Shown piece by piece: positions 17,001-21,325 of a DNA stretch of 38,904 nt. The translations under genes were made by a program, and so were the position numbers. Under the pieces are notes generated by a model. The model was not told the origin of the DNA. It was given only the letters and a program-made list of their open reading frames with translations, and ran no database searches. The first letter of the stretch is position 1. Each line of letters begins with the position of its first letter. Origin of the DNA: Alphaproteobacteria bacterium (GTDB lineage: Bacteria > Pseudomonadota > Alphaproteobacteria > UBA11136); NCBI GenBank assembly GCA_016776635.1, contig JADHSZ010000024.1:1-38904 (forward strand). Reading direction: 5' to 3'.

Positions 17001-17635
17001 TGGAAATCTACGCGTCTTATCTCGACCGCCAGAAGGTGATCCCCAGCACGGGGATTCCCGCCCATCTCGCCGAACATTCCGGTGATTCCCATGTGCGGCT
17101 CGCCGGTATCGTCACCTCGCGCAAGGAACGCACCTCGGCCAAGGGCAACCGCTACGCCTTTCTCGGTCTCTCCGACGCCGGCGGCGCCTACGAGGTGACG
17201 GTGTTTTCCGAGACTTTATCGGCATCGCGCGATTTATTGGAGGTGGGCACCGCGCTCATCCTCTCGGCCGAAGCCCGCATGGAGGGGGAAACCACGCGCC
17301 TCACCGCGAACCGCATCGACGCGCTGGACGCGGCCGCCGCGCGGGGGCTCTCATCCATACGCGTCCGCGTGGATGATGCCTCCGCCACGGCCTCCCTGGA
17401 AGGCATGCTGGCGGACAAAAAAGGCGGCAGCGGCACCGTCAACGTGCTGGTGCGGATTCCTGGAAATGGGGGAGGTAATGGCAACGGCAATGGCAGTAAC
17501 GGCGCGGGTAACGGTAATGGGGATGACCATCCCCGCGAAGCGCAAATCACCCTTCCCGAAGGCTACACCCTGTCGCCGGTGCTCTGCGCCGACCTCGCCA
17601 GCCTCCCCGGCATCACATCGGTGGAGGAAGGGTAG
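14069..17635 (+). CDS. dnaE: DNA polymerase III alpha subunit
   Basis: This is the replicative polymerase subunit, 1188 residues. The N-terminal PHP domain begins with FVHLRVHSAYSLLEGAI. The polymerase active site holds GPGRGSGAGSVVAW and PDFDIDF (414-420, with the catalytic Asp residues). Later come GFNKSHAAAYALVAYQTAYLK and the OB-fold region around LAGIVTSRKERTSAKGNRYAF. The DnaE1-type architecture without an exonuclease domain is clear. Near the C-terminus residues about 1132-1151 are almost purely Gly and Asn, inserted between two strands of the last domain. It is followed by the accessory island. Confidence 0.97.
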   Translation: MAHADFVHLRVHSAYSLLEGAITTKDLTALARDNAMPAVAVTDSGNLFGALEFALNAREAGIQPIIGCQMAVTRKHGEPRGNDSHAPNLPPDQLVLLVQNETGYGNLLKLVSRSFLESDSHAEPQVSMADLETFSDGLIALSGGPKGAVGRHLLEDREAEAEATLAKLAAVYPGRLYVEIMRHGTADETKTESAFIDLAMRLDLPLLATNEAFFAEAGMYDAHDALLCIAEGRFLSEDDRRRLTPEHRFKTAAEMRALFADLPEAADNTLVVAQRCAWFPQPRDPMLPSFPCPDGQSEEETLRNLAEAGLEARMESHVFAPDMDVHAREHEAKSYLQRLEYELDVINDMGFAGYFLIVADFIQWAKAQAIPVGPGRGSGAGSVVAWALTITDLDPLRFGLLFERFLNPERVSIPDFDIDFCQDRRDEVIHYVQDKYGSDHVAQIITFGTLQARAALRDVGRVLQMPYGQVDRICKLVPNNPADPMPLAKAIETEPQLAQAKAEDATVSRMMDFAIALEGLYRHASTHAAGVVIGDRALDELVPLYRDPRSQTPVTQFSMKYVEMAGLVKFDFLGLKTLTVLARAVEALRQQEITVDLSTIPFDDALTYEMLGRAETVGVFQLESSGMRDVLRGLKPDRFEDIIAVVALYRPGPMDNIPSYVNRKHGREPPDYMDDRLEDILSETHGIIIYQEQVMQIAQVLSGYTLGGADLLRRAMGKKIRSEMAAQRKHFVEGAMARGVPEAKANRIFDQVDKFAGYGFNKSHAAAYALVAYQTAYLKANYPVAFLAASMTLDLGNTDKLNLFRQEIGRLGLTLLPPDINKSSPVFSVEFLDGDSQDAGAQAIRYALAAVRNVGEQAMAALVAEREANGPFSDLVDFARRLDPGMANKRQLEFLVWAGAFDCLEPNRARAYAAVEPIMRFAAAAAQARDSSQESLFGGDDGLSDQDLTLPPAEDWTVTAKLGHEFEALGFFLSSHPLEIYASYLDRQKVIPSTGIPAHLAEHSGDSHVRLAGIVTSRKERTSAKGNRYAFLGLSDAGGAYEVTVFSETLSASRDLLEVGTALILSAEARMEGETTRLTANRIDALDAAAARGLSSIRVRVDDASATASLEGMLADKKGGSGTVNVLVRIPGNGGGNGNGNGSNGAGNGNGDDHPREAQITLPEGYTLSPVLCADLASLPGITSVEEG

Positions 17636-17645
17636 GGGAGACCCC

Positions 17646-17682
17646 TTGACCCGTGCCCCGCTTCATAATAGGAATATTATCC
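17646..17682 (+). promoter_or_regulatory. Promoter-like module, copy 1 (TTGACC-N17-TAGGAATATTATCC)
   Basis: TTGACC (17646-17651) is followed after exactly 17 bp by TAGGAATATTATCC (17669-17682). The same arrangement occurs at 20878-20914. It lies 24 bp before the start codon of a small gene, so it probably drives that gene. The -35 half is consensus-like; TAGGAA and the following TATTAT are both possible -10 elements. Confidence 0.55.
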
Positions 17683-17706
17683 CAATTGTATAGGTGACTG
17701 CACAAA

Positions 17707-17883
17707 ATGGGAAAAGAAGAGTCAACCGAAGTTGAGATTACCCCTGAGATGATTGAGGCGGGGGTTGATCGTCTTTCTGATGTAGAGGGCGGCTCTTCAG
17801 TTTATTTGGTATCGGAGGTTTTTGAGGCAATGGCTCTTGTGAGCCATCGCGGCGGAAACGGACGAAGAATAAAAGGTGATTGA
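17707..17883 (+). CDS. Small hypothetical protein (EITPEMIEAGV family)
   Basis: A 58-residue reading frame starts at ATG 17707, 24 bp after the promoter-like module. The segment EITPEMIEAGVDRL followed by VYLVSEVFEAMALV resembles short proteins I know from many alphaproteobacterial phage and island regions, where the same order of ITPEMIEAGV and a VFRAM-like helix recurs. No catalytic motif is visible and the function is unknown. The last 146 nt lie antisense to the 3' end of the minus-strand gene ending at 17738, so both genes share DNA tail to tail. Confidence 0.6.
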   Translation: MGKEESTEVEITPEMIEAGVDRLSDVEGGSSVYLVSEVFEAMALVSHRGGNGRRIKGD

Positions 17884-18313
17884 TATATTCTTCTGTCGTG
17901 CTGATAGCCTGATATGTTTCTTCTAGTGTTTTCCAATCGGCGTCCAGCATATGCAGGTTGTCACCGAGGCCTTTATTGAGTTTGAGAAGGGTTACTTCGC
18001 CGTCCTGGATATCGCATATTGAATGGAGTAATTGGTTTCGGTTTTCTCTGCACCTATCAAATAATTTAACGGCGTAGAGTAGGCATTCTTTAGCTTCCTC
18101 AGATTTTTCTAGTTCTTCTACAGCTGCCCTCAGGATATTGCAGCGTGTTTTGTTACCCATATTCTCAACAATGAGCCAGCCCACATTATCTATCAGGTCG
18201 AGATACTCTACGATCAATTGCTGTAAGGTCAGTTCTGTGCTGTTCCAAACGACAGCAACCCGGCCTATCAAGTGAGTGATTTGATGTTCTATATCGGAAT
18301 CTGTTTTATCCAT
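17738..18313 (-). CDS. Hypothetical protein
   Basis: This 191-residue protein is not recognised by function. Residues 10-120 look helical (HLIGRVAVVWNSTELTLQQLIVEYLDLI, then CNILRAAVEELEKSEEAKECLLYAVKLFDRCRENRNQLLHS). The tail from about residue 150 is Pro/Gln-rich (PLPQKPPIPNKL, PPPQSSQG), a type of ending I have seen in island hypothetical proteins of this group. The ATG at 18313 is preceded by TTTAGGGG, a good ribosome site; a GTG at 18322 is also in frame. Its start codon shares the sequence CATG with a plus-strand gene. Confidence 0.65.
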   Translation of the reverse strand: MDKTDSDIEHQITHLIGRVAVVWNSTELTLQQLIVEYLDLIDNVGWLIVENMGNKTRCNILRAAVEELEKSEEAKECLLYAVKLFDRCRENRNQLLHSICDIQDGEVTLLKLNKGLGDNLHMLDADWKTLEETYQAISTTEEYINHLLFFVRFRRDGSQEPLPQKPPIPNKLKSRPLHQKDDQPPPQSSQG

Positions 18314-18461
18314 GAATGACACCCCTAAAGATCAAGAAGAACTAACTGAAGAAGAAGCGGCAAAGCGCCGGGATGCGGTGCTGAAGAAAATGCTGGAAAC
18401 GCCGCCGAAGCCTCATAAGCTTAAACCGTCCAAAAATGGCGAGAAAAGTGAGTCTGGTTAA
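18312..18461 (+). CDS. Small hypothetical protein (AKRRDAVLKKMLETPPKPHK family)
   Basis: This 49-residue frame matches a very common small alphaproteobacterial protein whose signature is A-x-R-R-D-x-x-L-K-x-M-L-x-T-P-P-x-P-H-K; here it reads EEEAAKRRDAVLKKMLETPP followed by KPHKLK. The protein is highly charged and has no membrane segment. No ribosome site precedes the ATG, and no other start codon exists before the upstream in-frame stop at 18282, so it may be leaderless. The ATG overlaps the divergent gene's start codon in one CATG. The stop overlaps the 3' end of the next minus-strand gene by 4 nt. Role unknown. Confidence 0.6.
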   Translation: MNDTPKDQEELTEEEAAKRRDAVLKKMLETPPKPHKLKPSKNGEKSESG

Positions 18462-18751
18462 GACCTTGTTTCCTCATCGGACTTATTTTCTTCAGCTTGT
18501 TTACGGAAGGTCAGTTCCATGAAAGCGGTATAGATATCTTGGGATTCCATATCGAAATAATCATACGCGTATTTTAGGACGGTTATGATTACGAGGACTA
18601 TTCCAGCGGGCGTCCATAGAAACAGCATCACCGCTACAAACAACAACCACAGACCATTTAACCACAACAAGCGTCGCATGATTCGGGAGTAAAACCCCCG
18701 AAGTTCTGTGGCCGTCATTTCCTCAAGATTTATTTTCTTTTTTTTAAACAC
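18458..18751 (-). CDS. Small hypothetical membrane protein
   Basis: The 97-residue protein has a basic N-terminus (FKKKKIN) and two adjacent transmembrane segments, about residues 27-45 (LLWLNGLWLLFVAVMLFLW) and 47-63 (PAGIVLVIITVLKYAY), then a charged C-terminal tail. It begins at GTG 18751, 3 nt after the stop of the upstream gene, so translation is probably coupled; an ATG at 18718 is an alternative. No known family was recognised. Two short membrane helices with charged ends would fit a regulator or holin-like protein, but nothing supports a choice. Confidence 0.55.
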   Translation of the reverse strand: MFKKKKINLEEMTATELRGFYSRIMRRLLWLNGLWLLFVAVMLFLWTPAGIVLVIITVLKYAYDYFDMESQDIYTAFMELTFRKQAEENKSDEETRS

Positions 18752-18754
18752 AGA

Positions 18755-18994
18755 TTAGGGGCCGGAATTTGGAAACAGTTTTGGGTCAACAAGTGCCTCA
18801 CGAATCGAACCAAGAAGTTCCGAACAATAAGCCTCGCCATTTTTGGATGCTTCCGCCTGCCATCCAGAAAGCAGCGATTCGAGGCGCTTTGGAAAAGCTT
18901 GATCGGATTCACGCAGAATTTGAGCGATGCAGACAGTTAGGGCTACCACCCCCGAGCCAATCTGTTCTGCGTCGCCTTTGAAAGGTTCAGCCAT
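18755..18994 (-). CDS. Small hypothetical cytosolic protein
   Basis: A 79-residue protein, not recognised. The ATG at 18994 has a strong ribosome site, AGGGAGG, 5 nt upstream, which is the best evidence that it is translated. The sequence is mixed helical, with GSGVVALTVCIAQILRESDQAFP in the first half and SKNGEAYCSELLGSIREAL in the second, and two cysteines. It is the first gene of a two-gene unit with the membrane protein that follows after 3 nt. Confidence 0.55.
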   Translation of the reverse strand: MAEPFKGDAEQIGSGVVALTVCIAQILRESDQAFPKRLESLLSGWQAEASKNGEAYCSELLGSIREALVDPKLFPNSGP

Positions 18995-19054
18995 CTTCAC
19001 CTCCCTATCGTTCTCGTAAGAGGCGAAGCATAGCGCGGAATTGCTTCCTTGTCA

Positions 19055-19068
19055 GTCTAGGCCTAGAC
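19055..19068. promoter_or_regulatory. 14-bp perfect palindrome
   Basis: GTCTAGGCCTAGAC is a perfect 14-bp palindrome about 60 bp upstream of the gene starting at 18994. It lies in the non-coding gap 18995-19121 and may be an operator. No family consensus was matched. Confidence 0.35.
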
Positions 19069-19121
19069 GTTCGCCCCGTTACCAACCCGCCGATATGTCA
19101 GACGTTTACCAGCGATACCCT

Positions 19122-19364
19122 CTAGGAGCCGTTACTGTCTTGCTCAATCTCTCCGATGATCTCTTCTATATGCTTGGGGCGATGTATTTCCAACGCTAGG
19201 TTCCCGATTTCATCATGCACATCCGCTAAGGCAAGCTCGATTCGCTGTGTCATGGCTTCAAGACTCCGGTCAAGGCCGGTGGCGATAGCCCATAGGAGTA
19301 TGGCGATCACCGACAACAACCCCAGAACTAGCCATTGATAGAGAGAAAAATCATCCATACTCAT
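19122..19364 (-). CDS. Small hypothetical single-pass membrane protein
   Basis: The 80-residue protein has one transmembrane segment (about residues 9-28, YQWLVLGLLSVIAILLWAIA) followed by a long amphipathic, acidic helix (LDRSLEAMTQRIELALADVHDEIGNLALEIH) with heptad-like spacing that could form a coiled coil. This shape resembles small phage or plasmid membrane-anchored proteins, but no family was identified. Starts at 19364 or 19358 are both possible and neither has a strong ribosome site. Confidence 0.45.
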   Translation of the reverse strand: MSMDDFSLYQWLVLGLLSVIAILLWAIATGLDRSLEAMTQRIELALADVHDEIGNLALEIHRPKHIEEIIGEIEQDSNGS

Positions 19365-19437
19365 TGTTTTGCTTCAGATTTTTTCATTGTGCAACACCCT
19401 GAACTTGATTCTTAATTTACACAATCGGAGAGAAAGC

Positions 19438-19581
19438 ATGAAGTGGTTTTGGAGGCGGATAGAACCATATGTGCAAGTGGCGATCACGGATCGCATCTTG
19501 AAGTTTCATGATGCTATGTTGGCGCGGGGACAGATTCCCAAGCCCACACCCGATATGCCGATTGAGTCGCCAGATAACTAA
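19438..19581 (+). CDS. Small hypothetical protein
   Basis: A 47-residue frame beginning MKWFWRRIEPYVQVAITDRI. The ATG at 19438 has GGAGAGA 5 nt upstream, better than the earlier in-frame start at 19369. The protein is basic and aromatic at its N-terminus and ends in a Pro-rich tail (PKPTPDMPIESP). No family recognised. Its stop overlaps the end of the minus-strand GIY-YIG-like gene by 4 nt. Confidence 0.45.
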   Translation: MKWFWRRIEPYVQVAITDRILKFHDAMLARGQIPKPTPDMPIESPDN

Positions 19582-19880
19582 TCGTTGCAAGGCGGATCAT
19601 AATTGGCGATTAGGTCGGCTTCTTTGTTTAGTCTGGGTTGCTCGTCACTGTCCGCGTGGACACTCACGCAATTTGCGCCATGATTCTTGAAGCAATCTTC
19701 TTTTTCGTGTCCATCAAGACGGTCGGCAACATTTTTGGATTCACCAAAGTAAACTTGGTTGTGTGAGTAGCCGCCAGATTGATTCTCCTTACGGATAGAA
19801 ACGTAATACACGCCCGCAGCCTTAGGAAGGTTTCGGCCACCAAGATAAACGTCGAACTCATATTTCGCGCCACCCCGGAA
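19578..19880 (-). pseudogene. GIY-YIG-like nuclease gene lacking its start
   Basis: Open sequence of about 100 codons encodes a GIY-YIG-like domain: KYEFDVYLGGRNLPKAAGVYYVS, then VYFGESKNVADRLDGHEK, CFKNHGANCVSVHAD, and RLNKEADLIANYDPPCND. The last block (EADLI..Y.PPCN) and the YFGES segment are typical of this nuclease-like family. The frame runs upstream to an in-frame stop at 19881-19883 with no ATG, GTG or TTG before the GTG at 19811, which would cut off the first conserved strand. The break coincides with a direct transition into a repeat-rich non-coding stretch. It is best read as N-terminally truncated; an unusual start cannot be excluded. Confidence 0.6.
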
Positions 19881-19939
19881 TTAAGGGGACACCTTACTTA
19901 ATTATTCCGTGCCCCCTGACTTCTGGCTCTTCCTTTTTT

Positions 19940-19961
19940 GGGGCCGACGTACCCTGGCCCC
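19940..19961. repeat. GACGTACCCT-loop hairpin, copy A
   Basis: GGGGCC (19940-19945) and GGCCCC (19956-19961) form a perfect 6-bp stem around the loop GACGTACCCT. The same loop occurs in copies B, C and D with different stem bases. GCCC at 19957-19960 can alternatively pair with GGGC at 19970-19973, followed by TTTTT, giving a terminator-like form. Confidence 0.65.
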
Positions 19962-19995
19962 TGTACCCTGGGCTTTTTGTAGAGCCTCTTTTCTC

Positions 19996-20015
19996 GCGCC
20001 GACGTACTCTGGCGC
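19996..20015. repeat. GACGTACTCT-loop hairpin, copy B
   Basis: GCGCC and GGCGC pair around the loop GACGTACTCT. It is preceded by CCTCTTTTCTC and followed after 2 nt by TTGACTCCCACCCC (20018-20031), exactly as in copy D. The stem sequence differs from copies A and D on both arms, so pairing is kept while bases change. Confidence 0.65.
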
Positions 20016-20073
20016 ACTTGACTCCCACCCCGCTTTTCTCCACCCCAGGCTTCTCTTATAGGGAATACCGTCC

Positions 20074-20102
20074 TTGACAATTTATTCTCTATTTGAGAAT
20101 AT
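20074..20102 (+). promoter_or_regulatory. Promoter and dyad operator of the toxin-antitoxin operon
   Basis: TTGACA (20074-20079), 17 bp, then GAATAT (20097-20102) form a sigma-70-like promoter just before the toxin start. ATTCTC (20084-20089) and GAGAAT (20095-20100) make an inverted repeat with a 5-bp spacer across the spacer and -10 box. Such a dyad is where an XRE antitoxin normally binds to repress its own operon. Confidence 0.6.
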
Positions 20103-20108
20103 AAGGTT

Positions 20109-20369
20109 GTGGAGCTCAGATATACAAAACAGGCCAACAACGCTCTTCGTGTCATGGATGAAGCCAGGGTGGCCAAAATCGACGCCACCCTGCGCGCCAT
20201 CGCCGCCGCGCCCTTCGCCCGCCACACCGGAGTGGAACCCATCACCGGGGCCAAGGACGTTTTCCGCCGCCGTTTCGGCCAGCTTCGCGCCGTATACGAG
20301 ATCGACCGCAAGGCTCAGACCATGACCGTCACCGCCATCACAACCCGGGGAAAGGCATACAAAAAATGA
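20109..20369 (+). CDS. RelE/HigB-family toxin
   Basis: This 86-residue protein resembles RelE/ParE/HigB toxins, which in most cases are ribosome-dependent mRNA interferases. The order ELRYTKQANNAL, a central helix pair (VAKIDATLRAIA), then FRRRFGQLRAVYEID and VTAITTRGKAY is typical of the fold, with basic residues clustered in the C-terminal strands. It begins with GTG 20109, 6 nt after the -10 box, so it may be leaderless or weakly translated. The stop overlaps the antitoxin start by 4 nt. Toxin-first order matches higBA-type systems. Confidence 0.8.
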   Translation: MELRYTKQANNALRVMDEARVAKIDATLRAIAAAPFARHTGVEPITGAKDVFRRRFGQLRAVYEIDRKAQTMTVTAITTRGKAYKK

Positions 20370-20791
20370 CCAGCGATACCAAAACCAGCGCCCATATCAG
20401 TGCCCTCTTTCAGCGCCTCGCCGACAACGCCGACGCCATGGCCAAGGATTTTCGCGCCGCCAGCGACGCCGTGATGGAAATGACCCACCGCGATGATGCC
20501 GAATATGATGAAGACGCCGAGGATCTGGCTGCGCACCGCGCCGCTTTGACTGGACATCCGCCTGAAGATTTTCTGTCCGGCGATGAAGTGCTGCGCATGG
20601 TCAGGGGCGAAAGCCCGCTGGTGGTATGGCGCGAACACCGCAATATGACCGCCACCGCCTTGGCCAAGGCCGCCGGCGTCTCGCCGGGCTATTTCTCCGA
20701 GATCGAAAACGGCAAAAAGCCTGGCTCGGCGAAGGCGTGGAAATCACTGGCCAAGGCGCTCAACCTCACCGTTGACGATATTATGAACTGA
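20366..20791 (+). CDS. XRE-family antitoxin
   Basis: The 141-residue protein has a helical, acidic N-terminal half (residues 1-75, including HRDDAEYDEDAEDLAAHRAAL) likely to wrap the toxin, and a C-terminal XRE helix-turn-helix (about 86-141) with TATALAKAAGVSPGYFSEIENG and a following AKAWKSLAKALNLTVDDIM. It would neutralise the upstream toxin and repress the operon through the dyad at 20084-20100. Start ATG overlaps the toxin stop. GC content is close to that of the housekeeping genes and higher than that of the small-gene cluster before it, which suggests a separate origin for this cassette. Confidence 0.82.
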   Translation: MTSDTKTSAHISALFQRLADNADAMAKDFRAASDAVMEMTHRDDAEYDEDAEDLAAHRAALTGHPPEDFLSGDEVLRMVRGESPLVVWREHRNMTATALAKAAGVSPGYFSEIENGKKPGSAKAWKSLAKALNLTVDDIMN

Positions 20792-20801
20792 GACATTCAC
20801 G

Positions 20802-20827
20802 CCTCTTTTCTCGGCCCGACGTAATCT
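20802..20827. repeat. GACGTA-loop hairpin, copy C (half copy)
   Basis: CTCTTTTCTCGGCCC leads into GACGTAATCT, matching the left arm and loop of copy D, but the right arm is replaced by a CTCTTTTC stretch, so no stem can form. It lies 10 bp after the antitoxin stop. Confidence 0.55.
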
Positions 20828-20856
20828 CTCTTTTCATCCCCCAGCCTTCTTTTCTC

Positions 20857-20876
20857 GGCCCGACGTACCCTGGGCC
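20857..20876. repeat. GACGTACCCT-loop hairpin, copy D
   Basis: GGCCC and GGGCC pair around GACGTACCCT, preceded by CTTCTTTTCTC. It is followed after 1 nt by TTGACTCCCACCCC (20878-20891), the same words as after copy B. Copies B and D thus form direct repeats on either side of the toxin-antitoxin operon, about 860 bp apart. Confidence 0.65.
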
Positions 20877-20877
20877 G

Positions 20878-20914
20878 TTGACTCCCACCCCCTTTCGTGA
20901 TAGGAATATTATCC
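20878..20914 (+). promoter_or_regulatory. Promoter-like module, copy 2 (TTGACT-N17-TAGGAATATTATCC)
   Basis: TTGACT (20878-20883) and TAGGAATATTATCC (20901-20914) repeat the module at 17646-17682 with the same 17-bp spacing. No convincing gene follows; the next 200 bp are rich in palindromes, so the product may be a non-coding RNA. Confidence 0.55.
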
Positions 20915-21130
20915 TCGTCCGGTTATGGGCGAGGTACCCGTATTCAAAATGGTGTTGCCGTTTTGGATACGGAAGCCCGTGACCACGGGCAGCCGCCGCA
21001 GAAAAAGAAGCATGGCGTAGCCCCACGAGCCGGACAACAGAGCGCGGACGCGCTCGCCCGGCGTCGAGGGTTAAAATAAAGCTCTTTGACAGTGTGAAGA
21101 AAAAGGGAAGGGGGCGCGTTTCCGCGCGCC
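20915..21130 (+). ncRNA. Candidate structured RNA
   Basis: After the promoter-like module come four strong dyads and no good gene. CCGTAT-N2-AAAATGG pairs with CCGTTTT-N2-ATACGG (20938-20972); GCCCGTG-AC-CACGGGC is at 20975-20990; GAGCGCG-GA-CGCGCTC (21040-21055) is nested inside GCCGG/CCGGC; GGCGCG/CGCGCC is at 21113-21130. The region also holds GCTCTTTGACAGTGTGAAG, reminiscent of sequence found before 16S genes in alphaproteobacteria, but no rRNA follows. A 60-codon open frame (20897-21079) has no ribosome site and looks incidental. The alternative is a set of DNA binding sites rather than an RNA. Confidence 0.35.
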
Positions 21131-21159
21131 TTCGCACCCGCACTCCGGCGTATCAAAAA

Positions 21160-21260
21160 TGTTGACAAATGTTAACATGAAAACGCCGGTTTTACCGCTG
21201 TGGCCGCCCTGAAACCCGCGCCCCGCCTGACTTCCAGGCCCATGTTAACAAATGTCAACA
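21160..21260. repeat. Inverted repeat next to the IS left end
   Basis: The 20-bp arms at 21160-21179 and 21241-21260 are inverted copies with two mismatches, separated by 61 bp. Each contains GTTGACA (or its complement) and GTTAAC. The right arm runs into the extended left end of the IS1595 element, so this may be a leftover end of a related element or a set of transposase-binding sites. Confidence 0.55.
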
Positions 21261-21325
21261 CGCGATTATAAAGTTGACACCCGTAAGGCATTTTGCTAGT
21301 ATCTCCCTATCGAAAGGAGATACCG

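Noticed and set aside
20897..21079. A 60-codon protein gene after promoter copy 2
   Set aside because: No ribosome site, a start inside the promoter motif and strong palindromes through the frame favour a non-coding reading.
21073..21110. Start of an rRNA operon
   Set aside because: GCTCTTTGACAGTGTGAAG resembles a pre-16S leader, but no 16S sequence follows and the IS begins soon after.
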